From Aeromicrobium sp. Root344 (GTDB lineage: Bacteria > Actinomycetota > Actinomycetes > Propionibacteriales > Nocardioidaceae): a DNA stretch of 64,000 nt. The position numbers and the translations under genes are program-made. Location: positions 2,325,584 through 2,389,583 of the forward strand of contig NZ_LMDH01000001.1 of NCBI RefSeq assembly GCF_001425755.1, written 5' to 3'. A model generated the notes under the pieces. It did not search any database and was not told the origin of the DNA. It saw only the letters and a program-made list of their open reading frames with translations. Positions 54,404 to 63,271 of this stretch are shown piece by piece. Position 1 is the stretch's first letter, and each line of letters opens with the position of its first letter.

Positions 54404-55715
54404 AGGGCCGCCATCGATGGTTCCGTTTCCAGACCTGAGACCCGGGTGGCTTGTACTCGGGGTGGCCGTCGCCGGGTGACATGCGGATGGTCCAGGCGTT
54501 GTCGTGGATCGTGCGGTGGTGGAACGGGCAGATGAGGACGCCGTCGGCGAGTCGGGTCTCGCCGCCGTCTGCCCAACGCATGCGCCAGTGGTGCGCTTCG
54601 CACCATTCGGGTGGCCGGTCGCAGTCTGGGAAGGTGCAGCCGCCGTCTCGGTTGGCGAGGGCCTGCTTCTGGGTCCTCGTGAACAGGCGCTGCTCATGAC
54701 CGTGGTCGAGGGGCAGCGACGTGCCGTTGAACACCTGGGGGACGAGTCCCGCATTGCAAGCCATGCGACGGGCTTGGCCCGCCGAGATCCTGGTGCCGGT
54801 GGAGAGCGTGGCAGGCTTGATGCCGCGGACGAGGGTGTCGTGGTCGAACCGGACGATCAGGGTGGCGCTGAGTCCGCCCTTGCCGGGGAGCTTGTCGGTG
54901 GGCAGGTGATCGCACAGCTCGGCGAATCCCATGCCCAACCGGTGCCGGTGCTCCAGGTCGCGGTCGTAGTAGGACTCCGCACCGGGGGTGTGGTCGTGCA
55001 GGTGGTCGCGTCGGGGTGCGCTGATCGCCTGGATCGCGGTGAGCAGCTGGTCTGCCTGCGCCTCGGGGATGCGGAACCCGCCCCGGCAGGTCCCGTCGCC
55101 GTCGTTGGACATCCAGAACTCCGACCGCCGCCAGGCGTCCTTCTCCCGCGCCTCCAAGGTCCGGTTCTCGATCTCGTCGACCTCAGGCGCGGGCTTGAAC
55201 TGGTCGGTGATCCGCTTGGAACGCGAACGAAGGTCCTTCAACGACAACCTGCCGGCGTCACCGATCAGCGTGTCCTCACAAGCCTGCTTCTGCTCGGGCG
55301 TGGTGTCATCGGGCAGATCGGCAACCGCCCCGGCGATGATCGCGGCCTGCGCCGTGCCGATCTGGCCACCGGCCAGGGCTTCCTCGGTGCGAGATGCGGA
55401 TTCCAGCGCCTTACCCATGTTGACCATGTGGTCACCGGCCCTGCGATCACCACCGAACGACCCAGCCAGCATCGCCCCGGTCGACGATGCACCTTGGGCC
55501 TTGGCGAATCCCGAGGCCTCCAGCGCCCTCGTGCCAGCGACCTGCTGAGCCTTGACTCGGGCCTCGACCCGCATCAACCGCTCCACCAGGTCACGCACCG
55601 TGACTGGCTCAAGGCCAGCCCAGGCACCCAATGACATACCGTCCAGTGCACCCTCGATCTGCTCAACCGCAGACACCAACGGGTGCGGGAGCGAGGCGAC
55701 GGGAGCAACGGACAC
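54402..55715 (-). CDS. DUF222 - HNH endonuclease-like protein (13E12 repeat family)
   Basis: 437 aa from a GTG. A long DUF222 region (about residues 25-330) is followed by an HNH domain: RDGGCTFPDCDRPPEWCEAHHWRMRWADGG...LICPFHHRTIHD, with two Cys pairs and the His residues. This is the actinobacterial 13E12 family, multicopy in many genomes and of unknown biological role. A perfect LexA box lies 125 bp upstream, so it is probably induced by DNA damage. A dispersed repeat abuts its 3' end. Confidence 0.92.
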   Translation of the reverse strand: MSVAPVASLPHPLVSAVEQIEGALDGMSLGAWAGLEPVTVRDLVERLMRVEARVKAQQVAGTRALEASGFAKAQGASSTGAMLAGSFGGDRRAGDHMVNMGKALESASRTEEALAGGQIGTAQAAIIAGAVADLPDDTTPEQKQACEDTLIGDAGRLSLKDLRSRSKRITDQFKPAPEVDEIENRTLEAREKDAWRRSEFWMSNDGDGTCRGGFRIPEAQADQLLTAIQAISAPRRDHLHDHTPGAESYYDRDLEHRHRLGMGFAELCDHLPTDKLPGKGGLSATLIVRFDHDTLVRGIKPATLSTGTRISAGQARRMACNAGLVPQVFNGTSLPLDHGHEQRLFTRTQKQALANRDGGCTFPDCDRPPEWCEAHHWRMRWADGGETRLADGVLICPFHHRTIHDNAWTIRMSPGDGHPEYKPPGSQVWKRNHRWRP

Positions 55716-55839
55716 GGGAAACCTTCAGACGTATGGGCAGGGAGTCGTCTCAACCTTGGGGCCCACTGAAGGGTTCTCACCCGACCCATGTCGTTCCAGA
55801 TCGGCGCACTGACAACTCTACGACAAGACGCCGCCGAAG

Positions 55840-55855
55840 TCGAACATGTGTTCGA
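55840..55855. promoter_or_regulatory. LexA (SOS) box
   Basis: TCGAAC-ATGT-GTTCGA matches the actinobacterial LexA consensus TCGAAC-N4-GTTCGA perfectly. It lies upstream of the DUF222-HNH gene and just past the end of the DUF4349 gene, whose own promoter is on the far side. Confidence 0.8.
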
Positions 55856-55867
55856 ATGCTGAGATGC

Positions 55868-56836
55868 CTAGTTCCAGCCTCGACGGCGGGCGACGAGGCG
55901 GTACGCGCCGTAGAGCACGATCACGATCGCCAGCCACGGCAGCAGCACTCCGGCGACCTCGACGACGTTGTTGACCGTCGACACGAGGGCGTTCCAGCCG
56001 TCGGTGAGCCCGCCCTTGAACCCGCCGGGCTCCACCGAGTCGGCCCTGGCCTTCTGGGACAGGTCGATCGACAGCGTCGAGAGCGAGACCTGGTCGGCGA
56101 TCTGCTTGCGCTGCGCCTCGAAGCTCTCGAGCTGTTCCTGGCGCTGGGTCAGCGCGTTCTCGGCCTTGATCAGCTCACCGCTGGTGTCCGCGTTCGCCAT
56201 GATCCGCTCGAGCCGGTCGATCGACAGCCGGAGCGCGTCGATGCGGGCGTCGAGGTCCTTGGCCTGGGCCGTGACGTCGTCGTTCTGCAGCGAGACGTTG
56301 GTGACCGTGCCATACGTCTTGAGCCGGTCGATCGTCGCGGTGACCTTGGTGCTCGGCACGCGCACCGTGACGAACGCCGACGCGTCGTCGCCGTCACCGT
56401 GCTCGGTGCGGCTGTCGACCCGGCCGCCGATCGTCTCGGCGTAGGCGCTGATCTTCTGGGCGACCGTGCGCGGGTCCTTGACCCTCACGTTGATCTCGCC
56501 GGTCGTGATGACTTCGCGGTCGGCGTCCGGCGCAGCTGTCTTCTCCAGCGTGTTGCTGCGTCCACCGGCCGAGTCGTCCGCCTGCGGAGCGGGCCCCGCC
56601 TTCGCCTGCGTGCTGCCGCCGGCGCCGCTGTCCGAGGCCCCGTCACCCGCACCGCCGCCGTTGCTCAGCGCGCCGATGCCGACCGAGCCGAAGCCGATCA
56701 CGACGACGCTGGCCGCCGCGAGCCCGATCGTCGTACGGGCCCGGTGGCCGCGCTTGGCGATGTCCTGGTCGACCGCGTGCATGACGGTGGAGCGCATCTT
56801 GCCGATGCGGTCGTCGTTGAGCGTGGGGGTGGTCAT
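55868..56836 (-). CDS. DUF4349 membrane protein coupled to an ECF sigma factor
   Basis: 322 aa. A cytoplasmic stretch of about 35 residues, a helix (TTIGLAAASVVVIGFGSVGIGAL), a Gly/Ser/Ala linker, the DUF4349 domain (ITTGEINVRVKDPRTVAQKISAYAETIGGRVDS), a coiled coil (about 195-265) and a C-terminal helix (VLLPWLAIVIVLYGAYRLV). The start overlaps the sigma factor stop (ATGA). The N-terminal cytoplasmic part could act as an anti-sigma region, which is inference; no known anti-sigma motif is seen. Confidence 0.8.
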   Translation of the reverse strand: MTTPTLNDDRIGKMRSTVMHAVDQDIAKRGHRARTTIGLAAASVVVIGFGSVGIGALSNGGGAGDGASDSGAGGSTQAKAGPAPQADDSAGGRSNTLEKTAAPDADREVITTGEINVRVKDPRTVAQKISAYAETIGGRVDSRTEHGDGDDASAFVTVRVPSTKVTATIDRLKTYGTVTNVSLQNDDVTAQAKDLDARIDALRLSIDRLERIMANADTSGELIKAENALTQRQEQLESFEAQRKQIADQVSLSTLSIDLSQKARADSVEPGGFKGGLTDGWNALVSTVNNVVEVAGVLLPWLAIVIVLYGAYRLVARRRGWN

Positions 56837-57408
56837 GATGTCTCCCTCATCGAACGGAGGTCGGCGCGAAGCCGGGTGCGGAGTCGTGAGACGCGGTTGC
56901 GGACCGCGGCGTGGCTGACACCGAGCTCGCGGGCTGCCAGCTCGTACGTGTGGTCGCCGGCGACGCACATCTCGTAGAGCCGCTGGTCGGTCGGCGACAG
57001 CGCGGCAACGGCCTTGTCGATCTCGCCGCGGACCTGCGCGGCGACGACCTCGTCCTCGACCGACGCGTCGTCCGGCAGGTCGGCGTCGAGCTGGATGCTG
57101 CGCGCACTGACCTTCTGCGAGCGGCGCCGGGCGTTGAGCGCGGTGTAGCGCGCCGTGACCAGCAGCCACGGCAGCACCGAGTCGTCGACGACGGTGATGC
57201 GGCGGATCTTGTCCCACGTCGTGATGAACACCTCTTGCGTGACGTCCTCGGCCTCGCGCTGGTCGCGCACGACGGCGTACGCCTGCCAGTAGACCGGCCG
57301 CACGTGCCGGTCGTACAGCTGGCCGAACGCGGCGCGGTCGCCCGCCGAGGCGCGGGCCAGCAGCTCGCGGTCCCCGGTGCCTTCGGCGGTGGTCGTCGGT
57401 GGTGTCAC
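56833..57408 (-). CDS. ECF sigma-70 factor
   Basis: 191 aa from a GTG with a GGAG site. Region 2: DRAAFGQLYDRHVRPVYWQAYAVVRDQREAEDVTQEVFITTWDKI. Region 4: ALSPTDQRLYEMCVAGDHTYELAARELGVSHAAVRNRVSRLRTRL. No extra C-terminal domain. It is translationally coupled to the DUF4349 gene, its likely partner. The 145-bp gap upstream is shared with the divergent gene at 57554 and should hold any autoregulated promoter. Confidence 0.92.
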   Translation of the reverse strand: MTPPTTTAEGTGDRELLARASAGDRAAFGQLYDRHVRPVYWQAYAVVRDQREAEDVTQEVFITTWDKIRRITVVDDSVLPWLLVTARYTALNARRRSQKVSARSIQLDADLPDDASVEDEVVAAQVRGEIDKAVAALSPTDQRLYEMCVAGDHTYELAARELGVSHAAVRNRVSRLRTRLRADLRSMRETS

Positions 57409-57553
57409 CCGGCGCTCCGATCTGTGCGGTGTACGGACGTCTACCTGCAGATGTCCGGACCCAGCCACACCGTCTCACGTCCGGGGCGCACTTTTTGCAG
57501 GTCCCCGCAGTCGGGCACTGCCTCGTACGATGGTGGGAGCAGGAGGTGGCACC

Positions 57554-58078
57554 ATGAAGCGGATCTTCGCGGCCCTCGTCGTCGCGGCGACCGTCGTGCT
57601 CGCGGTGACCCTGCTGTCGTCCGGTTCGGACGCACCGACACCGTCGTCCGGCCCGACCGCGCTGCAGTCCGCGACGCTCGACCAGGTGGTCCGCCCGGCG
57701 AAGCCGCCCAAGGCGAAGTTCGTCCGGACGATCTTCGCGACCTCGAGCCTCAAGCGCTCGGAGTTCATGCTCGACCTCTGCAAGGGTCCGATCGCGGTCT
57801 TCGTTGGTGAGTACCGGCCGCGGCTGATCGCCGAGCACGACTACTGCGGCGGCCTCGCGTGGATACCCAAGCTCGGCAAGGGCGACGCGATCAAGCTCTC
57901 GGGCGATGGCGTGCACGACGGCACCTACGTCGTGAAGACGATCGGGCACGCGCCTCGCAACGAGGCCAAGGTGCGAGACCTGCCACAGACCGACATCGTG
58001 CTGCAGACCTGCGTCAGCCAGAACACCATGGTCCTGGTCGGGATGGACCGGTTCGAACCCGTGACCGTCACCAGCTGA
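57554..58078 (+). CDS. Sortase-like exported protein, atypical
   Basis: 174 aa. The perfect ribosome site AGGAGGTG lies 7 nt before the ATG. An N-terminal signal/anchor (RIFAALVVAATVVLAVTLL) leads to a domain with LIAEHDYCGG, KLGKGDAIKL, DGTYVV and DIVLQTC followed by GMDRFEPV. His95, Cys153 and Arg166 fall at spacings like the sortase His-Cys-Arg triad (LxTC). Overall similarity to classical sortases is low, so the call is tentative. Confidence 0.45.
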   Translation: MKRIFAALVVAATVVLAVTLLSSGSDAPTPSSGPTALQSATLDQVVRPAKPPKAKFVRTIFATSSLKRSEFMLDLCKGPIAVFVGEYRPRLIAEHDYCGGLAWIPKLGKGDAIKLSGDGVHDGTYVVKTIGHAPRNEAKVRDLPQTDIVLQTCVSQNTMVLVGMDRFEPVTVTS

Positions 58079-58133
58079 CGCCGCATTCGCGCTTTCCCGA
58101 CGCGGTGGTCTGGCCCGGCTTATGCTGGCGCCC

Positions 58134-59528
58134 ATGTCCCAGCGCGCGTTCCGATGGGCGGGGATCGCCGCGCTGCTCATCCTGATGACGCGGCTCGCCT
58201 CGGTGGCGGCGCAGCCACTGTCCAACGCCGACACGTGGTTCAACCTCAGGCTCGGCGCCGATCTCGGCGCGCCGTGGCACTGGGCCGATCCGCCGCGGTG
58301 GTCGACGTACGCGACGACCGACTGGGTGCCGACCCAGCCCTTGGCGGCCGCGGGGATGTCGGCCGTCGAACGGGTCGCAGGTCTGCCGGGCGTCGCCTGG
58401 CTCTACGGCGTCGGACTGCTGACGTTCCTGCTCACGGTCTACGGGATCTGCCGGGCGTACGCCAGCCCGCTCATCGCAGCCCTCGGCACCTGCCTCGCCG
58501 TGATCGGTGCGTCGGGCAGCCTCTCCGCGCGTCCGCAGCTCGTCAGCCTGGTCCTCGTGCCGCTCGTGGTGCACGTGTGGCTCCGCACGCAGGAGGACGG
58601 CCGGGCCCGGTGGTGGCTCGTCCCGATGACGTGGCTGTGGGCGATGTGCCACGGGTTCTGGATCGTCGGGGTCGCGACTGGCTTCGTCGTCACGGCGGGC
58701 CTGCTCATCGCCGGACCGGACCGACGGCAGGCGGCCAGGTCGGCCGTGATCCCGCTGGCATCGCTGGTTGTCGCCGCGCTGACGCCGGTCGGCCCCAAGC
58801 TGCTGCTGACCCCGTTCGTCGTGAACGACCGCGCCCACCTCATCAGCGAGTGGCAGCGCGCGTCGTTCGCCTCGATCGACCCGTGGCCCGCCACGATCAT
58901 GGTCCTGCTCGCGGGTGCCCTGCTCGCGAGCCGGAAGCACCTGACCGTCGCGGAGGGCCTCCTGATCGCCATGGCTGCTGGCGGCATCGTCCTCAACGGC
59001 CGCACGATGGCGATCGCCGGGCTCATCGTGGTCCCGTTGTTCGTGCGCGCGCTCCAGGAGCGGGTGTCATTTCCGCTCGACGCCGAGTCCCGGGCTGTCG
59101 AGCTGAGGCGGCTCTGGCTGACCGGCGCAGCGATGGCCGTCGTGCTGGGGGTCGCGGTGCCGCACACCGCGGACGAGCCGGCCAAGGTCCCGACCGCGTT
59201 CGATGCCCGGCTGGACGCCGTACGCGACGGCGAGACGGTCCTCAACGATCCGCCCGCCGGCAGCTGGCTGGTGTGGCGCCACCCGCAGGTCAACGTCGTC
59301 GTCGACGGGCTCTTCGACGCCTATCCGGTGAGCCACCTCGAGCGGACGCTGAGCGTGATGCAGGCGCAGCCCGGGTGGCAGGCGTACGTGGCGCGCGCCG
59401 ATCCGGTGCTGGCCGTGCTCGCCGCGGGTGAGCCGCTGGTCGGCGCCTTGCGCGACAGCGGCTGGCGACTCGTCGACGAGGATGCCGGCTACGTGCTGCT
59501 CGAACCCGCGAAGAGCCGCCAGCCGTGA
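58134..59528 (+). CDS. Polytopic membrane protein, possible GT-C glycosyltransferase
   Basis: 464 aa with about 10-11 predicted helices and a soluble C-terminal part of about 110 residues. An acidic motif NADTWFNLRLGADLG in the first outer loop resembles the Asp-bearing loop of GT-C enzymes, and the C-terminal soluble part (VLNDPPAGSWLVWRHPQVNVVVDGLFDAYP) also fits. A role in transferring a lipid-linked sugar is possible. It overlaps the next gene by GTGA. Function not proven. Confidence 0.6.
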   Translation: MSQRAFRWAGIAALLILMTRLASVAAQPLSNADTWFNLRLGADLGAPWHWADPPRWSTYATTDWVPTQPLAAAGMSAVERVAGLPGVAWLYGVGLLTFLLTVYGICRAYASPLIAALGTCLAVIGASGSLSARPQLVSLVLVPLVVHVWLRTQEDGRARWWLVPMTWLWAMCHGFWIVGVATGFVVTAGLLIAGPDRRQAARSAVIPLASLVVAALTPVGPKLLLTPFVVNDRAHLISEWQRASFASIDPWPATIMVLLAGALLASRKHLTVAEGLLIAMAAGGIVLNGRTMAIAGLIVVPLFVRALQERVSFPLDAESRAVELRRLWLTGAAMAVVLGVAVPHTADEPAKVPTAFDARLDAVRDGETVLNDPPAGSWLVWRHPQVNVVVDGLFDAYPVSHLERTLSVMQAQPGWQAYVARADPVLAVLAAGEPLVGALRDSGWRLVDEDAGYVLLEPAKSRQP

Positions 59529-60589
59529 CGGTCTCCAGGCGGTTCGCCGACTGGCCGCCGTACGCCCGGCTCGCCGTCCTCGGCCTCGTGCTGCTCGCGA
59601 TCGTCGGCGCGGCTCTGACGGTCGGCCCCTTGCAGGACTATGCGACCCAGTCGTCGAGGCACGACGCCGACTCCGACCTCTATCGGGCCGTCATCGATCA
59701 CGTCCGGCACGGCGAGGGGTTCTACTCCGCGTCGGTGTCCGAGCAGCTCGAGCGCGGCTATCCCGTCCGGCCCGCGATGACCGTACGCGAGCCAACCCTC
59801 GCGTGGCTGCTGGCCGGGCTCGGTGGCTGGCGTCACGGCATGGCCGTCCTGGCTGCGTTGGCCGTGGTCGTCGGTCTCGCGATGGTCAGGCGGTTGGAGA
59901 GCGTCGACAGCCGGCGCGCCTTCTTCCTGGTGAGCGGTCTCGGCGCCCTCGTCGCCTTCGGCTCGTACGTCGGTCCGGTCCAGGTGACGCAGCACGAGTG
60001 CTGGGCCGGGTTGCTGGTGGTCCTGTCGCTCGCCGTGCGTACGTCCGACCGCTTCGCCGCGGCGGTGGTGCTCGGCCTGCTCGCGTGCTTCTTCCGCGAG
60101 CTCGCGGCGCCCTATCTCGTGCTGATGGCGGTGGCGGCGATGGGGGAGCGACGGCGCCGCGAGGCCACGGCCTGGATCGCGGCCGGCACGCTGTTCGCGG
60201 TCGTCTACGCGGTGCACCTGTGGGCGGTGGCCCGGCAGACCTCGGCGGGTGATCCGGAGTCGCCCGGCTGGCTCGCGCACGACGGCCTGGCCCACGTGCT
60301 GGAGACGGTCCGCCTGACGACGTTCGCCGGTGCCGGGCCTGACCTGGTGAGCGTCCTGGTGCTCGTGCTGGGGCTGCTCGGCTGGGCCTCGATCGCGTCG
60401 CCGCTGGCCAATCGTGTCCTCGCGTGGATCGCGTTCTGGGTCGTGCTCACGCTGTTCGTCGGACGGCCGGAGAACATCGTCTGGGGCTTCCTCTGGGTTG
60501 GTCCTCTGGTGCTCGGTATGGTCCTCGCGCCCGGCGCGCTGCGTGATCTGACCGGCATTATTCGCTGGAATCGCAGGGCGGCTCGCTGA
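59525..60589 (+). CDS. Polytopic membrane protein, possible glycosyltransferase partner
   Basis: 354 aa from a GTG inside the stop of the previous gene. About eight to nine hydrophobic segments, with an early outer loop (SSRHDADSDLYRAVIDHVRHGEGFY) bearing acidic residues as in GT-C-type enzymes. It is co-translated with the gene before it, so the two probably act together. Function unknown. Confidence 0.6.
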   Translation: MTVSRRFADWPPYARLAVLGLVLLAIVGAALTVGPLQDYATQSSRHDADSDLYRAVIDHVRHGEGFYSASVSEQLERGYPVRPAMTVREPTLAWLLAGLGGWRHGMAVLAALAVVVGLAMVRRLESVDSRRAFFLVSGLGALVAFGSYVGPVQVTQHECWAGLLVVLSLAVRTSDRFAAAVVLGLLACFFRELAAPYLVLMAVAAMGERRRREATAWIAAGTLFAVVYAVHLWAVARQTSAGDPESPGWLAHDGLAHVLETVRLTTFAGAGPDLVSVLVLVLGLLGWASIASPLANRVLAWIAFWVVLTLFVGRPENIVWGFLWVGPLVLGMVLAPGALRDLTGIIRWNRRAAR

Positions 60590-60849
60590 ATTCCCACAAA
60601 TCCCGTACGTGACAGGGTGGCCGGGAGTATGTTCTGGCCTGGGAGCGTCGCCTCGGCGACGATGCACGACAACAGAGGGAGTGATCATGAACGTTCTGCG
60701 AGGTGATAGCCGCACGTAGCTGAGCTCGCGCCGTCATGGCGTGGCAGCACCAGGACCGGAGGGAGCCGGTCCTGAACCTGAGCTCACGTGCGGGGTCGTG
60801 GTGACCCACGACTGCAGCTGGTGAGTCCAACGGGAGAGGGAGCCCGGGG
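60590..60849 (+). other. 260-bp structured leader of the pilus locus
   Basis: Contains a 10-codon leader frame (60687-60719), a hairpin CGTCGCC-TC-GGCGACG (60646-60661), the hairpin CAGGACCGG (60751-60759) with CCGGTCCTG (60766-60774), and GTCGTGG/CCACGAC near 60796-60811. No known RNA family was recognised. Confidence 0.4.
60687..60719 (+). CDS. Possible 10-residue leader peptide
   Basis: ATG to TAG encodes MNVLRGDSRT, with a strong ribosome site (AGAGGGAG) 5 nt upstream. It precedes several hairpins and the pilus genes, so a leader-peptide attenuation role is possible. Too short to prove by composition. Confidence 0.35.
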   Translation: MNVLRGDSRT

Positions 60850-62040
60850 ATGAACGGTTGGTTTTCGCGTCGACCTGCGCGCTCGGAGGAGCGTGGGGCG
60901 ACGACTGTGGTTGTCGGTCTGCTGATGACCGCCCTGGTGGCGGCCACCGGCATCGGCATCGACACGAGCAACATGGCGTACCAGCGCGCGCGGATCCAGC
61001 ACTCCGCCGACGCCGCGGCCAACGCGATCGCGCTCGACTGCGCGCAGGGCAAGACGACCTGCAGCCCGACCGGGGCGCAGAGCACCGCCAACTACTTCGT
61101 CACGCAGAACTCCGGCAGTGGGACCGCGACCATCCCGGGGACCGTCAACTCGAGCTCGACCTCGGTGACGGTCAAGGTCGACAAGACGGTCAACACGGGA
61201 TTCTTCGGCCTGCTGGGCATCGGCTCCAAGAGCGTGAAGGCCTCCGCGACGGCCACGCTTGGGGGGTATCCCGTCGAGGGGGCGCCGATGTTGCCGATGG
61301 CGGTGCCGTACTGCATGTGGAAGGCCAACCAGGCGCCGGCCACGACACCGATCCTGTTGCGCTCGGACCTGATCAGCGTCGTGTTCAACGTCATCGTGCA
61401 AGGCGGTGCGGCGGGTCGGCTCATCACCGGACTGCTGGGTGAGTTGTTGGGCGTGACGGACTCCTGCACCACCCCCGAGGGGCTCAACCTCAAGATGCTG
61501 CGCGGCCCGATCTGGCTGTCCGGCATCGAGGACGCGCTGCACAGCACGTTCAACTGGAACTCGTCGGTCTGCAACATGAAGGTCGGCACGATCGACGGCT
61601 TCCTCGGCAGCACCGTGAGCTCGGTCATCCCGTCCAACTGCGTCACCAAGCTGGGCAGCCAGATCAAGAAGAACCAGATCATCCTGGTGCCGATCTACCG
61701 GCCGTCGATCACGCTCGACCAGCTCGGCCTCGAGCTGGTGGTCGACGTCTGCATCCTGTCGATCTGCACGTACAAGACGAAGATCCCGCCGCGGATCGGC
61801 GTCAAGGTTCTCGGCTTCGCCCCGTTCAAGATCACGGGCTGGAACTTCCCGACGAACTCCAACCTGGATCCCAACGCACCGCTGTGCGGCGCGATCAACC
61901 TGCTCACGCACCCGCCGGCGAGTGTCGGCTGCCAGGGGATCCAGGGCTACTTCGTGAAGTCCTTCACCCGCGACCCGGACTTCACCTACTCGCCGACGGG
62001 TGCCGACTTCGGTGCGTCGTCCGTGGCGATCAGCAACTAG
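60850..62040 (+). CDS. Tad/Flp pilus assembly protein, TadE/G-like
   Basis: 396 aa. EERGATTVVVGLLMTALVAATGIGIDTSNMAYQRARIQHSADAAANAIAL is the TadE/TadG-like N-terminal segment with a GATT-type processing-like site and one helix. The rest is an exported region with about ten cysteines that probably form disulfides. It opens the pilus locus. GGGAG precedes the ATG. Confidence 0.85.
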   Translation: MNGWFSRRPARSEERGATTVVVGLLMTALVAATGIGIDTSNMAYQRARIQHSADAAANAIALDCAQGKTTCSPTGAQSTANYFVTQNSGSGTATIPGTVNSSSTSVTVKVDKTVNTGFFGLLGIGSKSVKASATATLGGYPVEGAPMLPMAVPYCMWKANQAPATTPILLRSDLISVVFNVIVQGGAAGRLITGLLGELLGVTDSCTTPEGLNLKMLRGPIWLSGIEDALHSTFNWNSSVCNMKVGTIDGFLGSTVSSVIPSNCVTKLGSQIKKNQIILVPIYRPSITLDQLGLELVVDVCILSICTYKTKIPPRIGVKVLGFAPFKITGWNFPTNSNLDPNAPLCGAINLLTHPPASVGCQGIQGYFVKSFTRDPDFTYSPTGADFGASSVAISN

Positions 62041-62077
62041 GGGGATGCATGCACACCACTTCAAAGGGAGAACCGAC

Positions 62078-63271
62078 ATGACCAGGGTCCTGATGCTTGC
62101 CACCAACCCCACCTTCACCCGTCACGCGACGTCGCTGGGCGACCACCGCGTCGCCACGATCGAGGCCGACGCGCTCGATCGCGTGATCGCGCTCGGCGGA
62201 CTGGCGGCGTTCGTCGGCGGCCTGAGCGCTCCGGACGTCGTGATGGTCGGCGACCTGTTGCCGGTGGGCGAGGCGCTGACCCTCGCCGAGGCGATCCGCC
62301 GAGAGGTTCCCGGCGCCCACGTCGTGCTGGTGTCCGACCCCGACCGCGTGTCGATGGTCGAGGCGATGCGCGCGGGCATACGCGACGTCATCCCGTCGTC
62401 CGCGTCGGCGCACGACATCGAGTCGCTGTGGGCCAGGTTCGAGGGGAGCAACGTCCGGAGCATCGGGGTCCACGGTGCGCCGGCCGAAGCCACCGCGGCG
62501 GACTCGAACCGCATCGTCGTGGTGACCGGGCCGCGCGGCGGGGTCGGACGCAGCACGGTCGCGGTCAACCTCGCCGTGGCACTTGCCGCGGAGGCTCCGC
62601 GGGACACCGTGCTCGTCGACCTCGACCTCCAGTTCGGGGACGTCGGGCTGATGCTGGACCTCGACCCGCTCGGGACGATCGGCGACGTGTTCGAGGTGCG
62701 GTCGTCGATGGACTCGTTGGTGCTCAAGACGTTCCTCACCTCGCACGCCGGCGGCCTGTGGGTGCTGTGCGCGTCACCGACCCCCACCGTCGTCGACCGG
62801 GCGACGCCGGAGGCGGTGTCGCGCCTGCTCCAGCGCCTCGCGGCGGAGTTCCGCTACGTCGTCGTCGACACCGGGGCCCGGCTCGACCCCTTCACCGTGG
62901 CAGCGGTCAGCGTCGCGACGGACCACGTCGCGGTGACGTCGATGGACGTGTCGAGTGCCCGGGCGCTGCGGCGCCAGCTCGCGATGCTGTCGTCCGTCAT
63001 CGGGGTGCCGGAGTCCCGGCATGTCGTCCTCAACCGCGCAGAGCGCGCTCATGGCGTCGGGCCGCGGGAGATCGAGTCGCTGCTGGGCATCCCGGTCGAC
63101 GTCGTGGTGCCGACCGCGGCGGAGGTGCCCGCCGCGGCCAACTTCGGCACGCCTGCCGTCTGGCGCAAGCGCGGAGGGCCGTTCGGCAAGGCCGTCGCGC
63201 ACCTCGTGCAGCGCATCCACGAGGGCGAGCTCAGCGTCGTGGCCAAGCATCGCGGAGTCGACGTCGCATGA
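62078..63271 (+). CDS. TadZ/CpaE-like MinD-family ATPase
   Basis: 397 aa. A receiver-like N-terminal domain (about 1-120; VVMVGDLLPVGEALTLAEAIRR) is followed by a deviant Walker A TGPRGGVGRST and VDLDLQFGDVGLMLDLDP. TadZ proteins place the pilus machine in the cell. The deviant loop has Arg where MinD has Lys. The stop overlaps the next small gene (ATGA). Confidence 0.92.
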   Translation: MTRVLMLATNPTFTRHATSLGDHRVATIEADALDRVIALGGLAAFVGGLSAPDVVMVGDLLPVGEALTLAEAIRREVPGAHVVLVSDPDRVSMVEAMRAGIRDVIPSSASAHDIESLWARFEGSNVRSIGVHGAPAEATAADSNRIVVVTGPRGGVGRSTVAVNLAVALAAEAPRDTVLVDLDLQFGDVGLMLDLDPLGTIGDVFEVRSSMDSLVLKTFLTSHAGGLWVLCASPTPTVVDRATPEAVSRLLQRLAAEFRYVVVDTGARLDPFTVAAVSVATDHVAVTSMDVSSARALRRQLAMLSSVIGVPESRHVVLNRAERAHGVGPREIESLLGIPVDVVVPTAAEVPAAANFGTPAVWRKRGGPFGKAVAHLVQRIHEGELSVVAKHRGVDVA

